Shown: positions 43,263 to 53,110 of the stretch, piece by piece
How the letters are laid out: each line of letters begins with the position of its first letter
Numbering within the stretch: the stretch's first letter is position 1
Source of the DNA: Rhizobiales bacterium 65-79
GTDB lineage: Bacteria > Pseudomonadota > Alphaproteobacteria > Rhizobiales > Rhizobiaceae
Direction: 5' to 3'
NCBI GenBank assembly: GCA_001896885.1
Contig: MKRJ01000038.1
Span: 62,001 to 126,000, forward strand
DNA length: 64,000 nt
The notes under the pieces: model-generated
Databases searched by the model: none
Told to the model about the DNA's origin: nothing
Seen by the model: only the letters and a program-made list of their open reading frames with translations
Translations under genes and position numbers: made by a program

Positions 43263-44012
43263 TCAGCTTCCGTTCGTCGACAGGGCGGCGGCTCCGACGA
43301 TCGGCCCCGCAGCGCCGCCGGCTCCCGACTGCAGCAGGACGGCAAGACCGCCATCCGCCGGAATGGCCGATTTGGGCATCTCGTAACGGGCCGCCTTGCC
43401 ATGCCACATGCCGGCGACATGGATGCCCGTCACCGCGTGCCAGTAGGTGATCGCACGGCCGCTATTCTCACCGTGACGGATGGTCACCTCGCGTTTCGGC
43501 GCGAAGGATATGAACACTACCCGCGCCGCGCCCGTTCCATCCGGCGAAGCGCCTGCCTCGACGACATAGGAACTGCCATTATCCCGGATTGAGACGTCGA
43601 CCGACAGGCCCTTGCCGGAACCGGCGAGTGTGCCGAGCGCCGTCTCGACGGCCTCCATGCTGGCGCCGTTCGCATCGGTGCGGCCGTTGACCACCGCCTG
43701 CGGCGTATAGACCTGCGCAGAACCGAATGCCTTGGCATAGGCGTATTGGCGCTCGGTATTGGCGCGGCTGCCCAGCGTATCCTTCCAGCCGAGATAGTCC
43801 CAATAGTCGATATGATAGGCGAGCGCCACCACATCGCCCTGCTCGATGAGGCGGCCGAACGCGGCATCGGCCGGAGGACAGGAATTGCAGCCCTGGCTGG
43901 TGAAGAGTTCGACCACGCCGAGCGGCCTGGCGGTGGCCGCTCCGGCGACGGCAAGGCAGCAGGCCGCCATTGTTGCCGCCGCCAACAGCCGCCTGCCTCT
44001 CGTCGCACGCAT
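43263..44012 (-). CDS. DUF1223 secreted thioredoxin-fold protein
   Basis: 249 residues. A signal peptide occupies about residues 1-28 (LLAAATMAACCLAVAGAATA). The DUF1223 core follows: GVVELFTSQGCNSCPPADA with a CxxC motif, ALAYHIDYWDYLGWKDTLG and YTPQAVVNGRTDANG. It is thought to be a periplasmic redox-type protein; the substrate is unknown. It lies downstream of acnA on the same strand. Confidence 0.88.
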   Translation of the reverse strand: MRATRGRRLLAAATMAACCLAVAGAATARPLGVVELFTSQGCNSCPPADAAFGRLIEQGDVVALAYHIDYWDYLGWKDTLGSRANTERQYAYAKAFGSAQVYTPQAVVNGRTDANGASMEAVETALGTLAGSGKGLSVDVSIRDNGSSYVVEAGASPDGTGAARVVFISFAPKREVTIRHGENSGRAITYWHAVTGIHVAGMWHGKAARYEMPKSAIPADGGLAVLLQSGAGGAAGPIVGAAALSTNGS

Positions 44013-44132
44013 CTTCCGGGTTTCCTGCCCTGTCGTTTTGTGCCGCGAGGATAGGCAGCGGCGCGTCTCAAGGGAAAGTCACGTTGCGGTGAAAGCTTTC
44101 TTCTCCTCGCGCACGAGGAGAAGAGGCCTTTG

Positions 44133-46823
44133 CTACGCCGCCAGGTCGCGCAGCACGTATTGGAGGATGCCGCCATTCTTGAAGTAGGCGAGTTCGTCGA
44201 GCGTATCGATGCGGCAGAGGATCGGCACCTCCTTCACCTTGCCGTCGGCATAGGTGACCTTGGCGACCATCTTCTGGCGCGGGCGGATATTCTGCAGCCC
44301 ATCGATCTCGACCGTCTCGTCGCCGGTCAGGCCGAGCGAATGCCAGCTCGTCCCCTCGTCGAGAACGAAGGGAACGACGCCCATGCCGACGAGGTTGGAG
44401 CGGTGGATGCGCTCGAAGGACTGGGCGATGACCGCGCGGACGCCGAGGAGATTGGTGCCCTTGGCCGCCCAGTCGCGCGAAGAACCGTTGCCGTATTCGA
44501 CGCCGGCGAAGATGACCAGCGGCACCTTCTCCTGCCGGTAGCGCATGGCGGCGTCGTAGATCGACATCTCCTCCTTGGAGGGATAGTGGATCGTGTAGCC
44601 GCCTTCCCTGCCGTTCTCGCCCAGCATGTGGTTGCGGATACGGATGTTGGCGAAGGTGCCACGCATCATCACTTCGTGATTGCCGCGGCGTGTGCCGTAC
44701 TGGTTGAAGTCGGCGATGCCGACGCCATGTTCCGTCAGATATTCGCCGGCCGGGGACGCCGCCTTGATCGATCCCGCCGGCGAGATGTGGTCGGTGGTGA
44801 TCTTGTCGCCGAACAGGCCGAGGATGCGCGCGCCCTTGATGTCGCCGATCGCGTCGGGCTTCTTCTCCATGCCCTCGAAATAGGGCGGGTTCTGCACATA
44901 GGTCGACTGGTTGTCCCAGGCATAGGTCTGGCCGCTCGGCGCCTGCACCTTGCGCCAGTTTTCGTCACCCTTGAAGACGTCGGCATATTTGCGGGCGAAG
45001 AGCTCGCGGGTGACGTTCTTCTGGATGAAATCCTGGATTTCGGCGCTGGTCGGCCAGATGTCCTTCAGGAATACCGGCTTGCCGTCCTTGCCCTCGCCGA
45101 TGGGTTCACTGGTCAGGTCCTTCTTCACCGTGCCGGCGAGCGCGTAGGCGACCACCAGCGGCGGCGAGGCGAGATAGTTCGCCTGCACGTCGGGCGAAAC
45201 GCGGCCCTCGAAATTGCGGTTTCCCGAGAGCACTGCCGCGCCGATCAGGCCCTTGTCGTTGATGGTCTTCGAGATCGGACCGGGCAGCGGGCCCGAATTG
45301 CCGATGCAGGTGGTACAGCCGAAGCCGACGAGGTTGAAGCCGATCTGGTCGAGTTCCTTCTGCAGGCCGGACTTGTCGAGATATTCCGCGACGACCTGGC
45401 TGCCCGGCGCGAGAGAGGTCTTGACCCACGGCTTCTGCTTCAGCCCGAGCCGGTTGGCGTTGCGGGCGAGGAGCCCGGCGCCGATCAGCACGCTCGGATT
45501 GGAGGTGTTGGTGCAGGACGTGATCGCCGCGATCACCACATCGCCATGGCCGAGATCGTAATCGGCTCCCTCGACCGCATAGCGTTTCGAGATTTCGGCG
45601 GCTTTCTTGTATTCCGTATCCATCGCCTTTTCGAAGGCGGCGGGAATGTCCTCCAGCGAGACCCGGCCCTCCGGCCTTTTCGGGCCGGCCATCGACGGCA
45701 CCACGTCGCCGAGGTCGAGTTCCAGCGTATCGCTGAAGACCGGGTCGGCGATGCCGTCATGGCGCCACAGACCCTGCGCTTCGCAATAGGCCTCGACCAG
45801 CGCGATCCGCTCTTCGGTACGGCTGGTCATGGTCAGGTATTTGATGGTCTCGGCGTCGACCGGGAAGAAGCCGCAGGTCGCGCCGTATTCCGGCGACATG
45901 TTGCCGATCGTCGCGCGGTCGGCGAGCGTCATGGAGGAGAGGCCGGGGCCGAAGAACTCGACGAACTTGCCGACGACGCCCTTCTTGCGCAGCATCTGCG
46001 TGACGGTGAGCACGAGGTCGGTCGCGGTGACGCCTTCCTTCAGCCTGCCGGTGACGCGGAAGCCGATGACCTCCGGCAGGAGCATCGACACCGGCTGGCC
46101 GAGCATGGCGGCCTCCGCCTCGATGCCGCCGACGCCCCAGCCGAGCACGCCGAGGCCATTGACCATGGTGGTGTGCGAATCGGTGCCGACGCAGGTGTCC
46201 GGATAGGCCACCGTCTCACCGTCCATTTCGGCCGACCACACGGTCTGCGCCAGATATTCGAGATTGACCTGATGGCAGATGCCGGTGCCGGGCGGCACCA
46301 CGCGGAAATTGCGGAAGGCCTGCTGGCCCCATTTCAGGAAGCGGTAGCGCTCGCCGTTGCGCTCATATTCCTTCTCGACATTGTGGGCGAAGGCTCTCGG
46401 CGTCCCGAATTCGTCGACGATGACCGAATGGTCGATGACGAGGTCGACGGGCACCAGCGGATTGATCTTCTGCGGGTCGCCGCCGAGCGCCACCATGGCG
46501 TCGCGCATCGCGGCCAGATCCACCACGGCCGGCACGCCGGTGAAATCCTGCATCAGCACGCGGGCCGGCCGGTAGGCGATCTCGTAGCCGGCGCTGCCCT
46601 TGTCGGCCAGCCAGGCGGCGACCGCCTCGATGTCCTTCTTCGTGACCGACTGCCCGTCCTCGTTCCGGAGCAGGTTTTCGAGCAGGACCTTCATCGAGAA
46701 GGGGAGCCTGGAAATGCCGGAGAGCCCGTTCTTCTCGGCCTCAGCGAGGCTGAAATAGACGTAGTCCCTGCCCCCCGCATTGAGGGTCTTGCGAGCTTTG
46801 AAACTGTCGAGCGAATGTGTCAC
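44133..46823 (-). CDS. acnA: Aconitate hydratase A
   Basis: 896 residues, the AcnA/IRP1-type length. It has [72 protein letters not shown] with [4Fe-4S] cysteines, and [20 protein letters not shown] in the swivel domain. It interconverts citrate and isocitrate in the TCA cycle. It is divergent from ccmA, the usual layout in Rhizobiales. Confidence 0.97.
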   Translation of the reverse strand: MTHSLDSFKARKTLNAGGRDYVYFSLAEAEKNGLSGISRLPFSMKVLLENLLRNEDGQSVTKKDIEAVAAWLADKGSAGYEIAYRPARVLMQDFTGVPAVVDLAAMRDAMVALGGDPQKINPLVPVDLVIDHSVIVDEFGTPRAFAHNVEKEYERNGERYRFLKWGQQAFRNFRVVPPGTGICHQVNLEYLAQTVWSAEMDGETVAYPDTCVGTDSHTTMVNGLGVLGWGVGGIEAEAAMLGQPVSMLLPEVIGFRVTGRLKEGVTATDLVLTVTQMLRKKGVVGKFVEFFGPGLSSMTLADRATIGNMSPEYGATCGFFPVDAETIKYLTMTSRTEERIALVEAYCEAQGLWRHDGIADPVFSDTLELDLGDVVPSMAGPKRPEGRVSLEDIPAAFEKAMDTEYKKAAEISKRYAVEGADYDLGHGDVVIAAITSCTNTSNPSVLIGAGLLARNANRLGLKQKPWVKTSLAPGSQVVAEYLDKSGLQKELDQIGFNLVGFGCTTCIGNSGPLPGPISKTINDKGLIGAAVLSGNRNFEGRVSPDVQANYLASPPLVVAYALAGTVKKDLTSEPIGEGKDGKPVFLKDIWPTSAEIQDFIQKNVTRELFARKYADVFKGDENWRKVQAPSGQTYAWDNQSTYVQNPPYFEGMEKKPDAIGDIKGARILGLFGDKITTDHISPAGSIKAASPAGEYLTEHGVGIADFNQYGTRRGNHEVMMRGTFANIRIRNHMLGENGREGGYTIHYPSKEEMSIYDAAMRYRQEKVPLVIFAGVEYGNGSSRDWAAKGTNLLGVRAVIAQSFERIHRSNLVGMGVVPFVLDEGTSWHSLGLTGDETVEIDGLQNIRPRQKMVAKVTYADGKVKEVPILCRIDTLDELAYFKNGGILQYVLRDLAA

Positions 46824-47099
46824 GAGCGATCCCTGACTGTCGGTTGCCGAGAAGGAACGGACGCCAGTCGCATGGTATCACGCGCAAAGGTGCGGGTACG
46901 GTCATTTCCGCTGTCCGCTTCCAAGCACCAAAGCCGTTCAAGGCGGCTCGCGCTGGTTCGGCGCAAATTGAAGTGCACGCCGACCGCTGGCGTGATTGCC
47001 CCGGATATAGAGAATTTCGTAGAGGAGTTCTAGAGAAACAAAGGACGAATATGGCTGGGCCAGCCGGTCCCGGGGTCATGAAAAATGAAAGGGTGGGGA

Positions 47100-47729
47100 A
47101 TGCGGCTGGTCGCCGAAGGACTGGGAGGCGAACGCGGCGGCGAGGCTGTCTTCTCCGGCGTGGATTTTTCTCTCTCCGACGGCGAGGCGCTGGTCGTCAC
47201 CGGTCCGAACGGATCGGGAAAATCGACCCTTTTGCGCATCGTCGCCGGCCTGCTGCCGGCGGCGGCCGGATCGGTGCGGCTGGAGGGGGGCGGCGAGGCT
47301 ATGCCCGATGCAGCCGCAGCCTGCCACTACCTCGGCCATGAGAACGGCATGAAGCCGGCGCTTTCGGTCGCCGAGAATCTGGAATTCTGGCAGAGCTTCA
47401 ACGGGGCGCCGGCATTCGGCATCGGCGACGCGCTGGAAGAGGTCGGCCTGGAAACCATCTCGCACCTTCCCTACGGCTACCTTTCGACCGGCCAGCGCCG
47501 GCGGATCGCGATTGCACGATTGCTCCTCAACCGCCGGCCGCTCTGGCTGCTCGACGAGCCGACGGCAGGTCTCGACCGGCGCGCGGAAGACCGCTTCGCC
47601 GGGCTGATGGCCGGGCATCTCCAAGGCGGCGGCATCATCGTCGCGGCCACCCACGTGGCGCTTGGGCTGGAAGGGGCGAAGGAATTGCGGATGGAAAACC
47701 ACCCGCCTTCCCCGCAAGAGGGAGGGTGA
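47100..47729 (+). CDS. ccmA: Cytochrome c biogenesis ATP-binding protein CcmA
   Basis: 209 residues. Walker A GPNGSGKST near 35-43, HYLGHENGMKPALSVAENL (a CcmA hallmark), signature LSTGQRRR and Walker B LWLLDEPTAGLD. It energises release of heme-loaded CcmE by CcmABCD. The ATG at 47100 is chosen for the GGTGGGG just before it; 47085 is an upstream alternative. It overlaps or abuts ccmB. Confidence 0.93.
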   Translation: MRLVAEGLGGERGGEAVFSGVDFSLSDGEALVVTGPNGSGKSTLLRIVAGLLPAAAGSVRLEGGGEAMPDAAAACHYLGHENGMKPALSVAENLEFWQSFNGAPAFGIGDALEEVGLETISHLPYGYLSTGQRRRIAIARLLLNRRPLWLLDEPTAGLDRRAEDRFAGLMAGHLQGGGIIVAATHVALGLEGAKELRMENHPPSPQEGG

Positions 47730-47731
47730 CG

Positions 47732-48397
47732 ATGCTGGCCCTCTATATCCGCGATGTCCGGATCGGCATCCGCGCCGGCGGCGGCGCGCTGGTCGGCGTG
47801 CTGTTCTTCCTCGCGGTGGTGGCGGTGGTGCCTTTCGGCGTCGGCCCCGATCTGACGCTTCTGGCCCGGATCGGCCCGGCCATCCTGTGGATCGGCGCGC
47901 TGCTCGCCAGCCTGCTCGGCCTGGAGCGGCTGTTTCAGGCCGACCGCGAGGATGGCTCGCTCGACCTATTGATGCTGGCCGCGGAGCGGCACCCGTCCGT
48001 GCTGACGGTGTTCGTCAAATGCCTTGCGCACTGGACCACCAACGTCCTGCCGCTGGTTGTGGCCTCGCCGCTTCTCGGCCTGTTCATGAACATGGAGGCG
48101 GCTGCAATCGGCGCCACCACCCTTACATTGCTGGTCGGCACGCCCGCCATCGCCTTCATCGGCGCCGTCGGCGCGGCGGTGGCGGTGGCGCTGCCGCGCG
48201 GCGGGCTGCTCGTCTCCATCCTGATCCTCCCGCTCACCGTGCCGGTGCTCATCTTCGGCGTGTCGGCGAGTTATGGGGCGGTCAACGATCCGCAGCCCTT
48301 CCTGCCGCCCTTCCTGATCCTCGTTGCGCTGACGTTGTTCTTCGCCGTCATCGGGCCTCTAGGCGCAGCACTTGCGCTCAAGCACGCCACCGATTGA
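47732..48397 (+). CDS. ccmB: Heme exporter protein CcmB
   Basis: 221 residues with six hydrophobic segments, matching CcmB length. It starts LALYIRDVRIGIRAGGG and has LLASLLGLERLFQADREDGS (a CcmB signature), then VQCAxHW-like VKCLAHWTTNVLPL. A GTG at 47726 overlapping the ccmA stop is another possible start. ccmC, which normally follows, is absent; a convergent Nudix gene begins within 21 bases. Confidence 0.93.
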   Translation: MLALYIRDVRIGIRAGGGALVGVLFFLAVVAVVPFGVGPDLTLLARIGPAILWIGALLASLLGLERLFQADREDGSLDLLMLAAERHPSVLTVFVKCLAHWTTNVLPLVVASPLLGLFMNMEAAAIGATTLTLLVGTPAIAFIGAVGAAVAVALPRGGLLVSILILPLTVPVLIFGVSASYGAVNDPQPFLPPFLILVALTLFFAVIGPLGAALALKHATD

Positions 48398-48417
48398 GCC
48401 GCTCGGGATGTTCGGGC

Positions 48418-48939
48418 CTATGGCGCCAGATGGCCGAAGATCGCGACCAGTTCCTGGTAGACCCCGCGCTTGAACGGCACGACGATTTCGGGCAGTTCGC
48501 GCATTTCCCGCCACGCCCAATCGTCGAATTCGGCCTCATGCCCCCCAGGCGGCGGATTGATGGCGATCTCGCTGTCCTCGCCCTCGAAGCGGAAGGCGTA
48601 CCATTTCTGCGTCTGGCCGCGATACCGTCCCTTGAAGGCCACGCCGACCAGATGCGGCGGCAAATCATAGTCGATCCAGCGCGGGGCCTCGGCAAGGACC
48701 GAGAGGCGGCGCATTCCGGTCTCCTCGTAAAGTTCGCGCCGTGCCGCAAGGAGCGGCTCCTCGCCCGCGTCGATGCCGCCTTGCGGCATCTGCCAGAGCT
48801 GCGGGCTGTCGGCGATCTCGCTGCCTTCCTCGACGATCCGCTTCCCGATCCAGACCAGGCCCTTGCGGTTCAGCACCATCATGCCGACGCAGGGCCGGTA
48901 AGGCAGCGTCGCGGGATCGAGAGGCTTCCCGTGCTTCAT
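48418..48939 (-). CDS. rppH: RNA pyrophosphohydrolase, Nudix family
   Basis: 173 residues. The start [20 protein letters not shown] and the Nudix box (residues about 52-74, GGIDAGEE then RRELYEETG) with WQMPQGG before it fit RppH/IalA. The [13 protein letters not shown] stretch is typical of the family. It removes pyrophosphate from mRNA 5' ends and so starts decay. It follows the polysaccharide deacetylase-like gene by 7 bases on the same strand. Confidence 0.9.
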   Translation of the reverse strand: MKHGKPLDPATLPYRPCVGMMVLNRKGLVWIGKRIVEEGSEIADSPQLWQMPQGGIDAGEEPLLAARRELYEETGMRRLSVLAEAPRWIDYDLPPHLVGVAFKGRYRGQTQKWYAFRFEGEDSEIAINPPPGGHEAEFDDWAWREMRELPEIVVPFKRGVYQELVAIFGHLAP

Positions 48940-48946
48940 CGGAATC

Positions 48947-50113
48947 CTATCCCTTCTCAGGGTCGTTCATCACGGCCGTCACCGGCACGACCTCGACGCC
49001 GCGCTTCGCCGCCTCGGCGATCCAGTCGGCAATCGTGTCGACCGTCACCTGGAAGGCGGAGCCGGTACCGACCGCGAAGCCCTTGGCGCGCGCCGTCGCT
49101 TCGAGCTGGTCGAGTTTCTTCAGGATGTCGCCGCGGTTGCGCGATGTGTCGATCGTGAGATCGCCTTGCGCGAAAGGCACCCCGTCCTTCAGCGCCAGTT
49201 GCGGCGCGACGCTGCGGGCCGAGCTTCCGTCGTCCAGATAGAGCAGGCCACGCCGCGCCAGATCCTGCATGACAGGCTCCATCGCATTTTCGTCCGCGAC
49301 GAAGCGCGCCCCCATATAGTTCATGACGCCGGTATAGTTGGTGATCCGCGACAGCGCCCAGTGCAGCGAGCGCAGGTTCTCCGCAGCCGAAGCCTCCACG
49401 ATCAGCGTGTTGCGGCCGGGATTGACGTTCGGATAGTCGTAGGGCTCGAACGGCACCTGCATCAGAAGCTCATGGCCCGTCTGGCGCGCATCCCGCATCC
49501 ACCGGTCCAGGCTGTTGCCCTGCGGCGCGAAGGCGAGCGTCACCGTTCCCGGCAGCTTCTGGATCGCATATTGCGTGCCGGTCTGCGACAGGCCGAGACC
49601 GCCGACGACGATGGCGACACGCGGGCCGCGAGCGCCGGACCATGGCCGCGCATAGACATCGACCGGCCGCCTGCCGTCGACCGAGCGGATCGGCAGCGGT
49701 CCCATCTCGGATTGCTCGATGAGCGCGCGGTCGGGAAGATGCGCGGTCCTCAGATCCTGGCCGAGGCTGGAAGGATCGCGGATGACGATGACGCCGTTCG
49801 GCTGGGCGCTGTCCGGATTGACATGGATGATGTGCGGTACGTCCTTGCCGGTCATAGGCGCGGCGGAAGGCTGCGGGTTGGCAGGCGGCTTCGAGACGGT
49901 GACGATGGCCTCCTTCGCCGGCTCCGGCTTGGAGACGACGACGTCAGGCGCCGGATGGAAAGGACGCGGCCGAAGTGCGATGCCGCCGGCGACGGCGACG
50001 ACCGCAAGCGAGACCACGGTTGCCGCGACCGCCCTCCGCGAAACACGCCGCCTTTCCGGCCGCCCGCCCGGCCTGCTCTCCTGCCCGAGTGGGCGTTCGA
50101 TTTCCTTGTTCAT
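48947..50113 (-). CDS. Divergent polysaccharide deacetylase (YibQ-like)
   Basis: 388 residues. A short basic N-terminus leads to one hydrophobic segment ([19 protein letters not shown], near 30-48), then a Pro-rich linker and the divergent deacetylase domain from about 165: [48 protein letters not shown] and [13 protein letters not shown]. It is probably a membrane-anchored periplasmic enzyme acting on cell-wall glycan. It sits between ctpA and rppH, a conserved rhizobial neighbourhood linked to envC. Confidence 0.87.
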   Translation of the reverse strand: MNKEIERPLGQESRPGGRPERRRVSRRAVAATVVSLAVVAVAGGIALRPRPFHPAPDVVVSKPEPAKEAIVTVSKPPANPQPSAAPMTGKDVPHIIHVNPDSAQPNGVIVIRDPSSLGQDLRTAHLPDRALIEQSEMGPLPIRSVDGRRPVDVYARPWSGARGPRVAIVVGGLGLSQTGTQYAIQKLPGTVTLAFAPQGNSLDRWMRDARQTGHELLMQVPFEPYDYPNVNPGRNTLIVEASAAENLRSLHWALSRITNYTGVMNYMGARFVADENAMEPVMQDLARRGLLYLDDGSSARSVAPQLALKDGVPFAQGDLTIDTSRNRGDILKKLDQLEATARAKGFAVGTGSAFQVTVDTIADWIAEAAKRGVEVVPVTAVMNDPEKG

Positions 50114-50240
50114 CGCCGGGGATGGGGACTTCCGGATGGGAGCCCTGTTCGGCCTCGCATAGGCGGATGCGGCGGGAAAACGGCCTCGCAGGGCGAAGAG
50201 GAAAACGGCCGGCGCACGAAGACGCCGGCCATGACGGGAA

Positions 50241-51572
50241 TCACTGGTTCATCGCCGCCTTGTTCGGGCTGGGCGGGAAAGCCGGATTGGTCGTCTTGCC
50301 CTCCATCAGGTCGAGCGCGGCGTTGAGCTGCTTGTCGTCCTTCTCGTCCGGCGGCACATAGGCGGCCGAACCCGAGCCCTTGGCGTTCTCGTCCACGCCC
50401 TTGATATGGCCGCGCAGTTCGGATTCGCCGCGGACCACATCGCGGCCCAGCAATTCCGGCGGCAGCGGCTGGTCGACCTTGATATCGGGCGTGATGCCCT
50501 TGCCCTGGATCGATTTGCCGGACGGCGTGTAGTAGAGCGCCGTGGTGAGGCGCAGCGCGCCGTTGTTCTCCGGCAGCGGGATGATGGTCTGCACCGATCC
50601 CTTGCCGAAGGATTGCGTGCCGACGACGGTGGCGCGCTTCTGGTCCTGCAGCGCGCCCGCGACGATTTCCGAGGCACTGGCCGAACCGCCGTTGATGAGC
50701 ACGATCAAAGGTTTGCCGTCGATCATGTCGCCCGGATGCGCATCGAAGCGGGAGATGTCCTTCGGATCGCGCCCGCGCGTCGACACGATCTCGCCATGGT
50801 CGAGGAAGGTGTCGGACACGCTCACCGCCTGGTCGAGCAGGCCGCCGGGATTGAGGCGCAGGTCGAGCACGTAGCCCTTCAGCTTGTCCTCCGGCACCTG
50901 CTTCTTGATCTGTTCGATCGCGTTGCGCAGATCGTCATAGGTCTTCTCGGTGAAGGAGGTGATCTTCATATAGCCGACGTCGCCGCGCTCGACGTGGAAC
51001 TTGACGGCCTTCACCTTGATGATGCCGCGCACCACGGTGACCTCGATCGGCTTGTCGGCGCCCTTGCGCAGGATCGTCAGCTTGATCGGCGTATCGACCG
51101 GTCCGCGCATCTTGTCGACCGCGTCCTGCAGGGTGAGGCCGCGCACTTCCTGGCCGTCGATCTTGGAGATGAAGTCGCCAGCCAGCACGCCCGCCTTCGC
51201 GGCCGGCGTGTCGTCGATCGGCGTGATGACCTTAACCAGGTCGTCCTCCATCGTCACCTCGATGCCGAGGCCGCCGAACTCGCCGCTGGTCTGGACCCGC
51301 ATGTCCTTCGCCTCGTCGGCGTTCATGTAGGAGGAGTGCGGGTCGAGCGAGGCGAGCATGCCGTTGACGGCGTTCTCGATGAGCGATTTCTCGTCCGGCT
51401 GGGTCACATATTGCGCCCGGACGCGCTCGAAGATATCGCCGAAGAGCGCCAGTTGCTTGTAGGTTTCCGAACTGGCCGCCTTGGCCGTGGAGCCGGGCGC
51501 GCCATAGACGAGACTCATGGCGGACGCGCCGATCAAGGCTCCGGCGCAAAGAAGCGACAATTTACGAATCAT
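50241..51572 (-). CDS. ctpA: C-terminal processing protease CtpA (S41)
   Basis: 443 residues. A signal peptide (MIRKLSLLCAGALIGASAMS) is followed by a PDZ domain (about 90-175; FGGLGIEVTMEDDLVKVITP) and the S41 catalytic domain: YVLDLRLNPGGLLDQAVSVS, then GSASASEIVAGALQDQKRA with the catalytic Ser and YGKGSVQT-like FGKGSVQTI with the Lys. It is a periplasmic protease that trims proteins and cell-wall hydrolase partners. The ATG at 51572 has GGAAGGACAGG before it; it overlaps envC by 11 bases. Confidence 0.93.
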   Translation of the reverse strand: MIRKLSLLCAGALIGASAMSLVYGAPGSTAKAASSETYKQLALFGDIFERVRAQYVTQPDEKSLIENAVNGMLASLDPHSSYMNADEAKDMRVQTSGEFGGLGIEVTMEDDLVKVITPIDDTPAAKAGVLAGDFISKIDGQEVRGLTLQDAVDKMRGPVDTPIKLTILRKGADKPIEVTVVRGIIKVKAVKFHVERGDVGYMKITSFTEKTYDDLRNAIEQIKKQVPEDKLKGYVLDLRLNPGGLLDQAVSVSDTFLDHGEIVSTRGRDPKDISRFDAHPGDMIDGKPLIVLINGGSASASEIVAGALQDQKRATVVGTQSFGKGSVQTIIPLPENNGALRLTTALYYTPSGKSIQGKGITPDIKVDQPLPPELLGRDVVRGESELRGHIKGVDENAKGSGSAAYVPPDEKDDKQLNAALDLMEGKTTNPAFPPSPNKAAMNQ

Positions 51573-52857
51573 TCCCTGTCCTTCCAGAAACTCGCTCCAT
51601 CCACCATGGAGACGGATCGATGGGCTTACCATCCTTGCGGAACTCGACATAGAGGTTCGGGCCGACACCTCCGCCGTCGAATGCCGCGGTGCTTGCCACC
51701 CTGGCCTCCCCCATCAATCCGACGGGCTCACCCGCCAGGACGGACTGGCCAAGCGATACGCTGATTCTGTCCATTCCTGCCAGAACGACATGATAGCCGT
51801 CGCCCGCGTCGAGTATCAAGAGTTGGCCGTATGAGCGGAACGGTCCCGCATATAACACAATCCCATCCGCCGGAGCGGTAACGATTGCGCCAGATTGTGT
51901 TATAACCATGTCGCCCTGCATGGTGCCGCCCGTGCCGTCGTCATCGCCGAAATGCTTGTCGATGCGGCCGGCGGCGGGAAGAAGCATGTGCCCCTGCATG
52001 GCCGCGAAGGGCGTGGCGGCGAGGCGGTGGCCCTCCGGCGCCGGCTTGCTGGCGGCTTCCGCCTCGGCCTTGCGGACGCTCTCGATCTGGGCTTCCAGGC
52101 TGGCGACCAGTTCCTTGACGCTGCCGGCTTTCTTGGCAAGCTCGGCCGCCTTCGCCTTCTCGTCGGCCAGCGCCGACTCGGACTGCTGCTGTAGCTTGTT
52201 CTTCTCGTCCAGGAGCAGGCTGAGCCGCTTCTTCTCTTCCGTCTGATCGGCGACCTTGGCGACAAGGCGCCCGCGCTCGATGTCGATGGATTTGGCGACC
52301 CGCGACAATTCCTTCAGGTCGCCGACCAGCACCTCGGTTTCCGCGCGAAGGTCGGGAACGACAGCGCCGAGCAGGATGGCGCTGCGGATCGACGACAGGG
52401 CGTCCTCCGGCTTGACCAGGATGGCCGGCGGCGGATTGACCCCCATGCGCTCCAGCGCGCCCAGCACCTCGGCCAGCACGCCGCGCCGCGCCGCGAGCGA
52501 TTTGCGGATCGTCTCCTGCTGGGCATCGAGATTGCCGAGCCTGGCGGTGATGTCCTCGATGTCCTGGCTGAGCTTGCGTTCCGTCTTGGCGGACTGGATC
52601 AGCGCCGCCGTGATCGTCGTCTGATCCTTCCGGATACCCGCAATCTCGCTGGTGAGAGCCGCGAGCTTCTGGTCGGACAGCGTCATCTGGCGGGCGATCC
52701 GGTCATACTCGGCCTCGCTCTGCGCATGCTGCGCTTCAAGCGCGCTCGTCGTGCCGGCGGCCTGCGCCGCCGGGACGGCAGCCGCCACGGAAAGGCCAAG
52801 CCCCGCCAGTGCCGCGCAAAGCGCAGCCCTTCCGCTCCGTGCAAAGACCTGAACCAT
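51562..52857 (-). CDS. envC: Murein hydrolase activator EnvC (M23-like)
   Basis: 431 residues. A signal peptide (about 1-33, ending AAQAAG) is followed by a long coiled coil (about 40-280) and a LytM/M23-fold domain (about 300-431: GRIDKHFGDDDGTGGTMQGD, then ITAPADG-type and GPNLYVEFRKDGKPIDPSPW). Zn ligands of active M23 enzymes are incomplete, as expected for EnvC, which activates amidases rather than cutting murein itself. The ATG at 52857 is chosen because the signal peptide follows directly. ctpA overlaps its end. rlmH, usually upstream, is not present. Confidence 0.88.
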   Translation of the reverse strand: MVQVFARSGRAALCAALAGLGLSVAAAVPAAQAAGTTSALEAQHAQSEAEYDRIARQMTLSDQKLAALTSEIAGIRKDQTTITAALIQSAKTERKLSQDIEDITARLGNLDAQQETIRKSLAARRGVLAEVLGALERMGVNPPPAILVKPEDALSSIRSAILLGAVVPDLRAETEVLVGDLKELSRVAKSIDIERGRLVAKVADQTEEKKRLSLLLDEKNKLQQQSESALADEKAKAAELAKKAGSVKELVASLEAQIESVRKAEAEAASKPAPEGHRLAATPFAAMQGHMLLPAAGRIDKHFGDDDGTGGTMQGDMVITQSGAIVTAPADGIVLYAGPFRSYGQLLILDAGDGYHVVLAGMDRISVSLGQSVLAGEPVGLMGEARVASTAAFDGGGVGPNLYVEFRKDGKPIDPSPWWMERVSGRTGNDS

Positions 52858-53110
52858 CCGTTCTCGCGAGGGTGCCCAACACTGCTGCCCAGCGTCCGAC
52901 TCTAAGAAGCCGGTCGTTAAGGAACGATAAACCATGTGCCCGGCTTCAGGAGCAGGGAATCTGCTCGCCGGATATCAATTTTCAACTTGGTAACCATTGC
53001 CGTTCCGATCCCGCTGTATCCCTCTGGTTCGGCGGCGCCCGCCCATCCGCTTAACAGCTTGTTTTCGTTTTGAACCTATCTTTGCGGCCGAGCAACAGGG
53101 CGAGCGAACG

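Noticed and set aside
42544-43407. 287-codon minus-strand frame crossing the DUF1223-DUF2794 gap
   Set aside because: It overlaps two certain genes out of frame, no family is recognisable, and the gap is better explained by an RNA locus.
44130-47033. 967-codon open frame on the plus strand opposite acnA
   Set aside because: Antisense shadow of a GC-rich gene; the acnA frame has complete catalytic motifs and the antisense frame has no recognisable domain.
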